The notes under the pieces: generated by a model
Database searches by the model: none
What the model was told of the DNA's origin: nothing
Seen by the model: the letters and a program-made list of their open reading frames with translations, nothing else
Source: Qipengyuania soli
GTDB lineage: Bacteria; Pseudomonadota; Alphaproteobacteria; Sphingomonadales; Sphingomonadaceae
DNA length: 64,000 nucleotides
NCBI RefSeq assembly: GCF_015529805.1
Contig: NZ_CP064654.1
Location: 992,001 to 1,056,000 of the forward strand
Direction: 5' to 3'
Program-made: the position numbers and the translations under genes
Shown here: in pieces, positions 45,663-55,868 of the stretch
Position numbering within the stretch: position 1 is the stretch's first letter
Layout: each line of letters starts with the position of its first letter

Positions 45663-46213
45663 TGCGTCCTCATCCAGCGCGTAAGGCGCAGGCGATCGAG
45701 GCGCGCGACCACGCGTGCGACGATGGGAAATGCCAAGATGGAAAAGAGCAGCTGGGGCACGAGAGAAATGAACGAATGAATCGTGGGAGTGGCGCCGGAC
45801 AGGATCCAGCCACCGACCAGATAGGCCGCAATCAATATACCAGCTGTGAACCAGTCCTGCCAGAAACTGCGCCAGGGCAGGCGGGTTTCGATGATTTCGA
45901 TCGCTATGAGTGCCAGCGACCATGAGAACACGCCGAAGCCGAACGGCTGACCATTGAACAGGTCATCGAACATTCCGAGCGGAAGTCCGGCCCAGACCGG
46001 CAGCAACCCGGGCCGCACCAGTCTCCACCCCAGCAGGAGGAGAAACCCGAGCGGTGGCATCATGGGAAGCGCGACAGCGATCAGGAATACAGGTAGGATC
46101 GAGGCTGCGAGCACGCTCAGCCAAGGTAGGACATTCGCAACGAGCGTCGAATGCGATCTATTGATACGGCTTCCATAAGCATCGCTGCGCGAACGCGGGT
46201 TCATCCGCTCCAT
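45659..46213 (-). CDS. mreD: Rod shape-determining protein MreD
   Basis: A 184-residue inner-membrane protein with about five helices (FLIAVALPMMPPLGFLLLLG, GMFDDLFNGQPFGFGVFSWS), placing between mreC and mrdA. It helps scaffold the elongasome. Overlaps mreC by one base and mrdA by four. Confidence 0.9.
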   Translation of the reverse strand: MERMNPRSRSDAYGSRINRSHSTLVANVLPWLSVLAASILPVFLIAVALPMMPPLGFLLLLGWRLVRPGLLPVWAGLPLGMFDDLFNGQPFGFGVFSWSLALIAIEIIETRLPWRSFWQDWFTAGILIAAYLVGGWILSGATPTIHSFISLVPQLLFSILAFPIVARVVARLDRLRLTRWMRTQ

Positions 46214-47103
46214 CAGTCGGACAGCTCCTGTTCGACCGGCGTCTTGAGTGCCTCCACCGCTTCACGCTCGAAGATGGGTTCGACAGCGACAAAGTCTGTG
46301 GCTGCAGGATCGCTGACAACCCGTGCAAGGCCACCGTCGTCGGTGACCTGAGTAACGATGGCCACGGCAATTCCGGGGCGGTAATAACCGCCAGCACCAC
46401 TGGTGACGAAGAGGTCCCCGGGCTTGAGCGGATTGATTCCGAGATTGATAAGACGGATACGCAGCAGACTGTCACCGCGTCCTTCAGCGAATGCCACGAC
46501 TTCATCCTTTGCCCGGCGTACCGGCAGGACACTTTCGCTGTCGGTCAGAAGAAGAACGCGGGCGCTGTCGCCACCCACTTCCAGCACCCTGCCGACAATG
46601 CCGCGCGGTGAGCGGATGGGCATTCCCACTTCAACACCCTTGTCCCGACCTGCGCCAACATAGGCGAAGCGGCGCGTGCTCGATGCGGAGGATCCGATCA
46701 GGCGGGCAACCGCGACAGGCTTAATCGCCTTGTCGTCGAGGCCTAGAAAGGTCTTGAGACGCTTGTTTTCTTGGCGGATCGCATCTGCCTCGGCGAGCCG
46801 AATGCGCGCGATTTCCATTTCCCGCTTGAGTGCAGCATTCTTCGAACCGGCGCGATAGTATCCGGTGATCGAATCCCACCAACTCTTGCTCTCGGTGCGA
46901 ACCGTGGCGCTTGCCTCCGTAGCAGGCGCGATCGTGTCGCTCGCACCGCTCCGCGCCCAGCCGAACAGGTTGGGCTGGAACAATGAGAGCGTAAGCAGCA
47001 CGGCGCCGATGAGAGCGCCGATGCCGGCAATAATGTAGCCGGTGAAAAGGTTGTACTGCGCCCTGCGCGAATAGCTCGAGCGCCGTTGGCCTGTCGGCGC
47101 CAT
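46213..47103 (-). CDS. mreC: Rod shape-determining protein MreC
   Basis: A 296-residue bitopic protein: one N-terminal membrane helix (YIIAGIGALIGAVLLTLSLF), a coiled coil (LKREMEIARIRLAEADAIRQENKRLKTF in part), and a beta-rich periplasmic part (VARLIGSSASSTRRFAYVGAG, SPRGIVGRVLEVG). It links cytoplasmic MreB to PBP2. 13 bases separate it from mreB. Confidence 0.94.
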   Translation of the reverse strand: MAPTGQRRSSYSRRAQYNLFTGYIIAGIGALIGAVLLTLSLFQPNLFGWARSGASDTIAPATEASATVRTESKSWWDSITGYYRAGSKNAALKREMEIARIRLAEADAIRQENKRLKTFLGLDDKAIKPVAVARLIGSSASSTRRFAYVGAGRDKGVEVGMPIRSPRGIVGRVLEVGGDSARVLLLTDSESVLPVRRAKDEVVAFAEGRGDSLLRIRLINLGINPLKPGDLFVTSGAGGYYRPGIAVAIVTQVTDDGGLARVVSDPAATDFVAVEPIFEREAVEALKTPVEQELSD

Positions 47104-47116
47104 GGAAAGTCCTTCC

Positions 47117-48340
<1,224 letters not shown>

Positions 48341-48355
48341 CTACCCTGCAGTCTC

Positions 48356-50158
48356 ATGCCTGAAATTCGCCGCCTGCCCGAGAATCTCGTCAATCGCATT
48401 GCTGCGGGAGAGGTGGTGGAGCGCCCGTCGTCGGCGCTCAAGGAACTGGTCGAAAATGCCATCGACGCAGGTGCCACGCGGATAGCGGTAAAGCTGGTCG
48501 ACGGCGGTCTGGCGAGTCTCGAAGTTACCGACGATGGCTGCGGCATGTCGCCCGACGAAATGGCTCTTGCCCTCGAACGCCATGCAACATCGAAGCTACC
48601 GGACGAAGCCATCGAGCAGGTGGTCACATTGGGCTTCCGCGGAGAGGCTCTGCCGAGCATTGCCAGTGTCGCGCGGTTCACTCTCGAAAGCCGGCCTCAG
48701 GGCGCCGAGCAGGGTTGGAAGCGCGTCGTCGATCATGGCGAGCTGGTCGCGGAAGGCCCTGCGGCCCTGCCGCCCGGAACGCGGGTGCGGGTCGAGAACC
48801 TCTTCGGGAAGGTGCCGGCACGCCGCAAGTTCCTGCGCACTGCACGAAGCGAATATGCGGCATGCGTCGATGTCGTGCGCCGTCTCGCCATGGCGCGGCC
48901 CGACGTTGCGATCACGCTCGATCATGCCGACCGCAGGGTGCTCGGCCTCCAAGGTGGGGAGGGCTTGGAGAATCGCGTCGCCCAGATCGTTGCGCGCGAA
49001 CTAAAGGACAATGGCGTTTCGATCGATGTCGAACGCGGAGCAATGCGGCTGACCGGGATCGCCGGTCTGCCAACCTACAATCGCGGCATCGCCGATCACC
49101 AGTACCTTTTCGTCAACGGTCGCCCGGTGAAGGACCGCCTGCTGACCGGCTCAGTCCGTGGCGCCTACGCCGACATGCTGGCGCGCGACCGCCATGCGGT
49201 GCTCGCCCTGTTCCTCGACCTCCCGCCCGAGGACGTGGACGTGAACGTCCATCCGGCGAAGACAGAAGTCCGCTTCAGGGATGCGCAGGCTGTGCGCGGC
49301 TTCATCGTCTCGGGGCTAAGGCAGGCGCTGGCCACCGGCGACAAGCGTAGCGCGCAATCTCCCGACGCGGGGGCAATGTCACGCTGGCAGGCAGAGCCGG
49401 TTCGCGAAGAGCCTGCACCGGCGCTGCGGTCGATCTTTGCCGGACGCGACTGGACAGCGCCGCAGCCGCGCGTTGCGGAGGCCAATGCCGTGTGGCGCGG
49501 TGTCGAAGCGGAGGTCATGGCTGCTCCACGGGGGAGGGCGGAGGAGGCCTCGCCCGTGACCGCCGAGGAACAGGATTTCCCCCTGGGCATCGCGCGCGGG
49601 CAGGTCGCCAACACCTACATCGTTGCCGAGACCAAGGACGGGCTGATCCTGGTCGATCAGCACGCCGCGCACGAACGTCTCGTGCTGGAGCGGTTGCGTG
49701 CTGCGGGAGCGGAGGACGCTGTCTCCCGGAGCCAGGCATTGCTGATCCCTGAAGTGGTCGAGATGGACGAGACATCCTGCGACAGGCTCGAGGATGCTGC
49801 CGACAAGCTCGCTGAACTCGGACTGGCCATCGAGCGCTTCGGCCCCTCTGCCATGCTGGTCCGCAGCATGCCCCACGCCATCGCAAGGACCGATCCCGAA
49901 AAGCTGTTACGCGACATCGATGACGACCTTGCCTTGAACGGCGAAGCTTTGCTGCTTGGCGAGAAGCTCGATCTGGTGCTGGCCACCATGGCATGTCACG
50001 GCTCGGTTCGGGCGGGGCGCCCTTTGCGCGTCGACGAAATGAACGCTCTTCTGCGTGAAATGGAGCGGACACCACGTTCGGGCCAATGCAACCATGGGCG
50101 GCCCACGTGGGTTAAGCTCTCCATGGAAGACGTCGAGAAACTCTTCGGGAGGCATTGA
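48356..50158 (+). CDS. mutL: DNA mismatch repair protein MutL
   Basis: A 600-residue GHKL ATPase: ELVENAIDAGATRI, VTDDGCGMS and GFRGEALPSIASV are the nucleotide-binding motifs. The C-terminus carries DQHAAHERLVLE, matching DQHA(X)2E(X)4E, the metal-dependent nicking endonuclease motif found in MutL of bacteria without MutH. The protein thus probably makes the strand nick itself. Its stop overlaps the next ATG by one base. Confidence 0.96.
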   Translation: MPEIRRLPENLVNRIAAGEVVERPSSALKELVENAIDAGATRIAVKLVDGGLASLEVTDDGCGMSPDEMALALERHATSKLPDEAIEQVVTLGFRGEALPSIASVARFTLESRPQGAEQGWKRVVDHGELVAEGPAALPPGTRVRVENLFGKVPARRKFLRTARSEYAACVDVVRRLAMARPDVAITLDHADRRVLGLQGGEGLENRVAQIVARELKDNGVSIDVERGAMRLTGIAGLPTYNRGIADHQYLFVNGRPVKDRLLTGSVRGAYADMLARDRHAVLALFLDLPPEDVDVNVHPAKTEVRFRDAQAVRGFIVSGLRQALATGDKRSAQSPDAGAMSRWQAEPVREEPAPALRSIFAGRDWTAPQPRVAEANAVWRGVEAEVMAAPRGRAEEASPVTAEEQDFPLGIARGQVANTYIVAETKDGLILVDQHAAHERLVLERLRAAGAEDAVSRSQALLIPEVVEMDETSCDRLEDAADKLAELGLAIERFGPSAMLVRSMPHAIARTDPEKLLRDIDDDLALNGEALLLGEKLDLVLATMACHGSVRAGRPLRVDEMNALLREMERTPRSGQCNHGRPTWVKLSMEDVEKLFGRH

Positions 50159-50643
50159 TGCGGTTCGCAATTACTGTTGCCTTGCTATTGCTTGGCGCCT
50201 GTTCCTCGGAACCTAGCGAGGCGGACCGGCAGGCCGCAGTGGCTGAAGTCGAGGCAAACCAGGAAGCACCGCCGGAAATGCTCGACCCGCGTCCGATCCG
50301 CTATCCCGATATCGAGAAATACGGGCTCTATGGGGCGGGGTGCAACTTCGCGCCCGACGGTGGCGGCCTTGGCGCGATTGCGCTGGCCATGGCGGACGAA
50401 GGCTACATGAAGCGCGGAGAGGAGATTCTGCGATTTGCGGCCGACAAGGGCAGCGATGAGCTGCCCTATCTCGCGCGGCACAAGTACGACGGGAAGGATT
50501 ATTCCTTCACGCTCGATCTCGACCGGGACAGCGGTGCGCCGACCGGTGACGAGACCAGCGACTATTCGGGAACACTAACCGTCAAGGACGGGAAGGACCG
50601 GGTCGTCTATCGTGCGACAGGGATCGCACAATGCGGCGCCTGA
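50158..50643 (+). CDS. Small lipoprotein, DUF unknown
   Basis: A 161-residue product with the lipobox signal MRFAITVALLLLGACSSE (Cys15). The mature part has GAGCNFAPDGGGLGAIALAM and ends in GIAQCGA; two cysteines could pair. Acidic and Gly-rich; family not recognised. It is translated from an ATG that overlaps the mutL stop, so it shares mutL expression. The stop is one base from the convergent MaoC gene. Confidence 0.8.
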   Translation: MRFAITVALLLLGACSSEPSEADRQAAVAEVEANQEAPPEMLDPRPIRYPDIEKYGLYGAGCNFAPDGGGLGAIALAMADEGYMKRGEEILRFAADKGSDELPYLARHKYDGKDYSFTLDLDRDSGAPTGDETSDYSGTLTVKDGKDRVVYRATGIAQCGA

Positions 50644-50644
50644 C

Positions 50645-51103
50645 CTAGTCAGTACCCTGCGGGTCGCGGGTACGGATCAGGCCGTTCGACACCATCTCCA
50701 TGACCGGTTCGTCATCCTGGTTGAACACGGTGAGTTTGCTCTTGAAGATGCCCATTTCGGGCCGGCTCGCACTGCGACGTTTCTCGATCACCTCGCTCTC
50801 GCACCGCAGGGTATCGCCGGGATAGACCGGCTTCTTCCAACGCAACTGGTCAACGCCGGGTGAGCCTAGGCCGGCCTGTTTGTTGGCTTTCAGGTTCTCG
50901 ACGAGCATCGCCATCGTCATCGCGCAAGTATGCCATCCGCTGGCGGACAGGCGCCCGAAATGGGTCTGCGCCGCTGCGGCATCGTCAAGATGGAATGGCT
51001 GGGGGTCGTAGCGGGAGGCGAAGTCGATGACCTCTTCGCGAGTGACCTCGTAATGCCCGAAAGCTTGCTTGTGCCCGACGGCAATGTCTTCGTAAAACTG
51101 CAT
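50645..51103 (-). CDS. MaoC family (R)-hydratase-like protein
   Basis: A 152-residue single hot-dog domain hydratase: FYEDIAVGHKQAFGHYEVTREEVIDFASRYDPQPFHLDDAAA (in pieces), with the hydratase Asp-His pair in FASRYDPQPFH, then GWHTCAMTMAMLVEN and RWKKPVYPGDTL. It may hydrate trans-enoyl-CoA. An upstream TTG start is less likely than the ATG. It follows the Grx-MauE gene by 16 bases. Confidence 0.88.
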   Translation of the reverse strand: MQFYEDIAVGHKQAFGHYEVTREEVIDFASRYDPQPFHLDDAAAAQTHFGRLSASGWHTCAMTMAMLVENLKANKQAGLGSPGVDQLRWKKPVYPGDTLRCESEVIEKRRSASRPEMGIFKSKLTVFNQDDEPVMEMVSNGLIRTRDPQGTD

Positions 51104-51119
51104 TGCAAATTGCAATGGA

Positions 51120-51866
51120 TCAGGCGGCAGGGCTTAGCAACATCCAAATCGCCATGGCGATCATGGCAAGGTTCTCGGTCAGCGAAACGAAGCCGAGCGG
51201 CACGTTGCTCGATCCTCCGACGCAGGCGCATTTGATATCGCGTTTCTGGATATACACCGCATAGAACACGCTGACGGCACCGATCGTCCCGATGAACAGT
51301 GCGACCGGGATGGAAATCCAGTCGAACGCGTGAGCGGCCATCAGGACCCCGGCGCCGAACTCGAGAAAGGGGTAAGCGTAGGAATATGGCACCAGGCGTC
51401 GGCCCAGGAGGTCGTAACCGAGGAACATCGAAGAGAACTTCTCGACATCCTGCAGTTTGAGCATGGCGAGGATGACCATCGAAAACGAGATGAACCACTC
51501 GGCAGCGCGCATTGTGAGCGCATTCCCAAAGCTCAAATGGCTGACCGCCAGCGCAAGCGCCGCGGCCGCGACAAACACGGCCAGCACCGGAATGTAACTT
51601 GTCGACCCCGCCTCGGGGAGTGGCCTGCCAAGGTATTTGCGGAGGTCGGTGTAACCACCGATCCGTTCGCCACCGATGAAGATCTGCGGTGTTGTCGAGA
51701 CAGCGTGCCGCTCTTTGAAATTGTCTGTCTGCTCGCGGGTGGTGAGGTGGTGGTCCTCAACCTTGAAGCCGTTCTTCTCGAGAAGCCATTTGGCTTTCAC
51801 GCCATAGGGGCAAACATGGGTGTCCATCACCATGCGATGGATTTCGGCGGTCTTGGTGTCGGTCAT
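51120..51866 (-). CDS. Glutaredoxin-MauE fusion membrane protein
   Basis: A 248-residue fusion: residues 10-85 are a glutaredoxin-like domain with HVCPYGVKAKW (single Cys19, monothiol type) and STTPQIFIGGERIGGYTDLR; the rest has four membrane helices of MauE/DoxX type (FISFSMVILAMLKLQDVEKF, RLVPYSYAYPFLEFGAGVLM) and a C-terminal CACVGGSSNVPLG. A membrane thiol-redox carrier is suggested. It follows DUF1206 by 10 bases and is likely expressed from the EcfG promoter upstream of it. Confidence 0.87.
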   Translation of the reverse strand: MTDTKTAEIHRMVMDTHVCPYGVKAKWLLEKNGFKVEDHHLTTREQTDNFKERHAVSTTPQIFIGGERIGGYTDLRKYLGRPLPEAGSTSYIPVLAVFVAAAALALAVSHLSFGNALTMRAAEWFISFSMVILAMLKLQDVEKFSSMFLGYDLLGRRLVPYSYAYPFLEFGAGVLMAAHAFDWISIPVALFIGTIGAVSVFYAVYIQKRDIKCACVGGSSNVPLGFVSLTENLAMIAMAIWMLLSPAA

Positions 51867-51876
51867 CCTGAGAATG

Positions 51877-52680
51877 TCAGGCGCGAAATTTGGGTTTCAA
51901 CCCCTCGGGCCCGAAATCTGGGATGATCCGATAACGCGCGGTCACGAGGCTGAAGACGCCGAACATGATCAGGCCGACGGCAACGAAAGTGTAGAGCAGG
52001 CCATTGTCGCGCAACGACAAGATGGCCTCGCCAAGTCCCTTGATCTGGCTCTCGCTTGAAAACCACGCACCCTTGATCATCGACCAGCCGATTATGGCGA
52101 AGACGATACTGCGTGCCGCGTGGCCAATCTGCCCGACCGTTTTCACGCCGCCAGGTGCGCGCGCACTGATGCGGTTCATGAAGCTGGCGGTCGCGGTTTT
52201 CTTGGCCTGCATGAATGCGCCGACCATGAAGCCAATGCCAAGAATGCCGATGAGCACCGAGCCCAGGTCCATCGACAAGACGGTGCCTGCCATTTCCTGG
52301 CTGCCACCATCGGTGTCCGAACTCTGCTTTTCACCCACGGCAAATTGATAGCAGGCGTAGGAGAGGAAAAGGTGTGCAACGCCGCTCGCAACATCGCCCA
52401 CGCGCTTCAGCAGGCCCTTGGTGTCGCTGCCGTGGTGCTGGATGTCGCCGATTGCAGAGATGAGCCTGAAGCCTGCATAGGCCAGCAAGCCAATGGCCAT
52501 GAGCCAAAGTAGAGGCGTGCCAAAGGGAACTTCCTGGAGATAGTCGTAGACCGCTGCGCCGCCGCCCTTGGCTTCACCGGCGGTGCTGAGGGCGAGATAT
52601 CCGAGAAGCAGGTACGTAATGCCGCGCGCTGCAAATCCCACGCGGACCAGCCAGTTGAATTTCTCGGATTTGTCTACCAT
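51877..52680 (-). CDS. DUF1206 domain-containing membrane protein
   Basis: A 267-residue protein with three repeats of two membrane helices, each opening with a similar motif: RVGFAARGITYLLLGYLAL, RVGDVASGVAHLFLSYACY and QIGHAARSIVFAIIGWSMI. This triple pattern is DUF1206, of unknown function. The ATG lies about 26 bases past an EcfG-type -10, with GAGG before it, so it is a general stress gene leading an operon with Grx-MauE and possibly MaoC. Confidence 0.9.
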   Translation of the reverse strand: MVDKSEKFNWLVRVGFAARGITYLLLGYLALSTAGEAKGGGAAVYDYLQEVPFGTPLLWLMAIGLLAYAGFRLISAIGDIQHHGSDTKGLLKRVGDVASGVAHLFLSYACYQFAVGEKQSSDTDGGSQEMAGTVLSMDLGSVLIGILGIGFMVGAFMQAKKTATASFMNRISARAPGGVKTVGQIGHAARSIVFAIIGWSMIKGAWFSSESQIKGLGEAILSLRDNGLLYTFVAVGLIMFGVFSLVTARYRIIPDFGPEGLKPKFRA

Positions 52681-52706
52681 CGCCTCACTTCCCTTGTTTC
52701 ACGCAC

Positions 52707-52732
52707 AACGGCGCGAACCCGCCGAGCGTTCC
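52707..52732 (-). promoter_or_regulatory. EcfG-type promoter for DUF1206-Grx-MauE
   Basis: GGAAC (52732-52728), 17 bases and CGTT (52710-52707) on the minus strand match the EcfG consensus exactly. The ATG at 52680 follows after a leader of about 20 bases that contains AAGGGAAG and GAGG. Confidence 0.75.
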
Positions 52733-52751
52733 GGGAAAAGGGAGCCGCTGG

Positions 52752-54017
52752 TCAGTTCTTGAGTGCGGGAAGGATCGGGTCGACGGTCCCGTCCGACGGT
52801 GTCGACTGGGGCAAGCCGATCAGCTTGCGAACCAGCGGAGCAACTGACGTATTCTGGAAATTGGGCAACTTCGTCCCGGGGCGAAACGCAGGCCCGTTGG
52901 CGATGAACAGCGCATCCATTTCCTTTGCGAACGGATCGTACCCGTGCGTCCCGCCGGACCATGGGGAGGTTGGCTTGGTGGGGAGAATGTTCCAGCCCAC
53001 TTCGGCGAGGCAAAGGTAGCTGGGAATGCGCGGGTGCGTGCCGTATTGGAAGCGCGCCGGGATTTCCGACTTGCGCCAGCACTCCATGTGGTCATGCGGT
53101 TTCAGGAGAGCCGCTTCCAGTTTCGTTGCATTGCCAGCTGTTGCCTCGAACGTCGCGTAAGGGCCGTTTTCAACAAGTCTGTAGAATGCCGGATCCACCA
53201 AGGAGTCGAGCGCGATAACCCGTTCAGAACTGGTCGCGGCCATTCCATGGTCGGCAACGATGACCAGGTTGGCCGGTTGCCCCAGCTTGGCCAGCCCGTC
53301 GACCAGCATGCCGACGTATTTGTCGACATCGCGAAGGGCGGCGTTCACCTCCTCGCTGTCGGGTCCGCCATCGTGTCCGGCGGTATCCACCGTGTCGAAA
53401 TAGAGCGTGACGAAAGCCGGCCTGATGTCGGCCGGTCGACGGAGCCAGTCGAGCACGGAATTGACCCGCTGCGTGTTCGTGACCTGCATCGAGAATGCCT
53501 GCCAGTCCTGCGCCATCACGCCACCCTCGACCGGACCCCAGCCTTCGACCTTGCCGCCCCATGGCACTGCCGAGCCGGGCCAGAACATCGCTGCGCTGCG
53601 GATGCCGGCTTCCTCGGCTTCGACCCAAACAGGCTTTGCGTCGGACCACCAGAAGGGATCGACCGTGGCCATGGTGAAGACCTCGTTCGGTCGGGCTGGA
53701 TCCTCCATCTTGTTGGCAGTGATACCGTTATGGTCGGGCACCAGGCCCGTCACCAGGGTCCAGTGATTGGGAAAGGTCTTGCTGGGAAAGGAAGGGGACA
53801 TGTCCGCCCGGACGCCGGTTGCAGCAAGCCCCGAAAGCGTCGGGGTCATGCCGCGTTCGAGATAGTCCGAACGGAAACCGTCGATGGAGACAAGGATGGT
53901 CACCGGCTCGCGTGCCTCCTGGACCGCCACCGGGGCGGAAGCGCTTTCCACCGCAGGAGCACAGCCTGACAGTGCGAGAGCAGCGGCGGCGATTGCAGTG
54001 GTGAACCGGTGACCCAT
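52752..54017 (-). CDS. Ectonucleotide pyrophosphatase/phosphodiesterase-like lipoprotein
   Basis: A 421-residue alkaline-phosphatase-superfamily enzyme. Lipobox signal MGHRFTTAIAAAALALSGC; metal-binding SIDGFRSDYLE; nucleophilic Thr in FPSKTFPNHWTLVTGL; further metal ligands in DTVDTAGHDGGPDS and VADHGMAA. Typical of NPPs that hydrolyse phosphodiesters in the periplasm or outer surface. Start at the inner ATG, with GAGG eight bases before it. It follows the His/Met-rich gene by 10 bases. Confidence 0.9.
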   Translation of the reverse strand: MGHRFTTAIAAAALALSGCAPAVESASAPVAVQEAREPVTILVSIDGFRSDYLERGMTPTLSGLAATGVRADMSPSFPSKTFPNHWTLVTGLVPDHNGITANKMEDPARPNEVFTMATVDPFWWSDAKPVWVEAEEAGIRSAAMFWPGSAVPWGGKVEGWGPVEGGVMAQDWQAFSMQVTNTQRVNSVLDWLRRPADIRPAFVTLYFDTVDTAGHDGGPDSEEVNAALRDVDKYVGMLVDGLAKLGQPANLVIVADHGMAATSSERVIALDSLVDPAFYRLVENGPYATFEATAGNATKLEAALLKPHDHMECWRKSEIPARFQYGTHPRIPSYLCLAEVGWNILPTKPTSPWSGGTHGYDPFAKEMDALFIANGPAFRPGTKLPNFQNTSVAPLVRKLIGLPQSTPSDGTVDPILPALKN

Positions 54018-54027
54018 CTTCATTTCC

Positions 54028-55461
54028 TCAATGTCCCCCGCCGACGAGTGACAGCCGTGCGAAGACCGTCGCGCCGAAGGGGTTCTTTCCATAAACGCCG
54101 TCGAGCACGTCAGGCTTGCCATAGAAGGCGCCTGAAGCGCCCAACGCAAGCTCGAACGGCTTCAGATCGATCCGATGCGCATAGCCGAACTGGAACTTCG
54201 ACACACGAAAACGCTGGTCATGTAGCGGATCGTCATGGTCGGGGAAGAGCTCGTCATTGGCGACGTTCTCGAACCGGCCAAATACGGTGTTCGACTTGTC
54301 AAGGTCGTAGTTGACCTCTGCCAGCCATGCGGTCAGCGGGCTATCGTCGTGTTCCTCGCCCGGCAGTTCGTCCGCGTGATCTTCGACCCTGCGCTTCGAA
54401 CTGAAAGCCAGCATGGCCGAAAGTCCGTCGAAGTTGGCGTAGTGAGCCGATGCCGTGAAGCGACGTTCGTCCTCACCGGGATGGACCGCCTCGGGTTCCT
54501 TGATCCAGCCATAGCTGGCCTGGATCGCCAGGTTCGCGCTGGGCGTCAGGGTGCCGCGAAGCGAATAGCTGTCGAGCTTGGGCGTCTCGATATCCCACCG
54601 GTCCTCATCCGGCTCTGCGCCGCGGAACAGCGATCCCTCAAGCTGGAAGGCTGAAGTCTTCACGCCTGCGGTCACGACGCCGTAGGTGATGTGCGTGGAA
54701 TCGAACCAGTGATGGGTGATCGGCGGTTCCGGATTGAGGGCTGCGGAATCGCGATGCATGAAGGCGCTCGGTCCGAGTGCCGGTTCGCCCACCGGGCCGC
54801 CGTAAAGGAACACCGTGGCTCCTTCACCGACATTTACGTCGATGCGTGCAGCAAGCTCCATGAAGAGGTCGTGAGGATGCTGCCGGTCGACCAGTGGCTC
54901 GCCGTCGGCGGTTTCCCCGGTCGCGAAGAGGTTGGGATAGCCCCTCGCATCCATGAGCGGTTCGAGGCTGAACATGCTCTTCAACTGGATGCGCCCCCAG
55001 CCGGTCTGGCGCTCCGCATTGAGCATGCCCATCGAAGTCACGTAGAGCTGGTCGTCACCGCGCGGGCCCGAATGGTCGGTGTACTGCGTCGAGACGAAGC
55101 CGTGGGCCATGACCATCCATGGGTCGTTCGCCAGCATCAGGCCATGATGACCCATGGGCATACCCCCGCAAGCGCCGCCGACGCCCTCAGAAGCACCGGG
55201 TAGAAGCGAAGTTCCGGAACCCTCCTTGGTGCGCAGGACGTATCCGATCGCGATGCAGGCATCGTCCTCGGCCATTTGGTGCTGGCCGTGATCCATCTGG
55301 GAATGGTCCATTTGCGAATGGTCCATTTGTTCCATGTCGTGTGACTGGTCGGCGGTTTCGCTAGCCGATTGCGGTGTCGCATCATGATGCGAATGGTCCT
55401 GCGCTGCGGCAGGATATGCGATGACTGCGCCGCCAAGCAGCGCCAGAGTGCGAAGTATCAT
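54028..55461 (-). CDS. Outer-membrane protein with His/Met-rich N-terminus, metal-linked
   Basis: A 477-residue exported protein. After a signal peptide (MILRTLALLGGAVIAYPAAA, cleaved before QDHSHHD) comes a repetitive metal-binding stretch (MDHSQMDHSQMDHGQHQ), then many aromatic beta-strands and conserved blocks LVDRQHPHDLFMELAA, GEPALGPSAFMHR and WFDSTHITYGVV. This family, found near copper or silver resistance genes, is probably a barrel in the outer membrane. Metal specificity is inferred from the His/Met repeats only. Confidence 0.78.
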   Translation of the reverse strand: MILRTLALLGGAVIAYPAAAQDHSHHDATPQSASETADQSHDMEQMDHSQMDHSQMDHGQHQMAEDDACIAIGYVLRTKEGSGTSLLPGASEGVGGACGGMPMGHHGLMLANDPWMVMAHGFVSTQYTDHSGPRGDDQLYVTSMGMLNAERQTGWGRIQLKSMFSLEPLMDARGYPNLFATGETADGEPLVDRQHPHDLFMELAARIDVNVGEGATVFLYGGPVGEPALGPSAFMHRDSAALNPEPPITHHWFDSTHITYGVVTAGVKTSAFQLEGSLFRGAEPDEDRWDIETPKLDSYSLRGTLTPSANLAIQASYGWIKEPEAVHPGEDERRFTASAHYANFDGLSAMLAFSSKRRVEDHADELPGEEHDDSPLTAWLAEVNYDLDKSNTVFGRFENVANDELFPDHDDPLHDQRFRVSKFQFGYAHRIDLKPFELALGASGAFYGKPDVLDGVYGKNPFGATVFARLSLVGGGH

Positions 55462-55518
55462 TATGGTTGGTCCGTCTGTTTGCCTTGATTGGTCGGCGCT
55501 GGGGCCGTCGAATCCTGA

Positions 55519-55833
55519 CTAGAGACGGGGCGGAGGCGTGTCGGGCGGGGGCGCGCGGGAGCTGAGCCGGGCCACCAGGTCCGTCACCGGCGATATGCCG
55601 GTCAATTCCACAAGAGCAAATTCGTCGGCGGGGGTGCTCAGGGGCGCGCATCCGATGCATTGGTGTGACGATGCAGTAGCGGCATGGTCATCATTCGACT
55701 GCCCGCCTTCATGATGGGATCTGCCATGATGAGTCTGAGCTGCCGAGGCCTGCATTTCGCCGCAGGTGCTCGCGCGAGCAAGGCCCGGCAAGGCCAGCAT
55801 CACGACAAACAGGGCAAGCATCAGCGTCCGCAT
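55519..55833 (-). CDS. Small His-rich exported protein
   Basis: A 104-residue protein with signal peptide MRTLMLALFVVMLALPGLA, mature part rich in His (TCGEMQASAAQTHHGRSHH, DDHAATASSHQCIGCAPL) and Cys, then a Pro-rich C-terminus. It resembles the small unannotated proteins in copper-handling clusters. It lies 57 bases upstream of the His/Met-rich outer-membrane gene and is probably in the same unit. Confidence 0.75.
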   Translation of the reverse strand: MRTLMLALFVVMLALPGLARASTCGEMQASAAQTHHGRSHHEGGQSNDDHAATASSHQCIGCAPLSTPADEFALVELTGISPVTDLVARLSSRAPPPDTPPPRL

Positions 55834-55868
55834 GGTACGTATCTAGGTGGTTCCGGCTGCGCTGCCAA

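Noticed and set aside
45663-45923. Longer N-terminus for PBP2
   Set aside because: It overlaps mreD in another frame and is not protein-like; the ATGA overlap start is preferred.
51120-51866. MauE as part of methylamine utilisation
   Set aside because: No other mau genes nearby and the protein is a glutaredoxin fusion; a general redox role is more likely.
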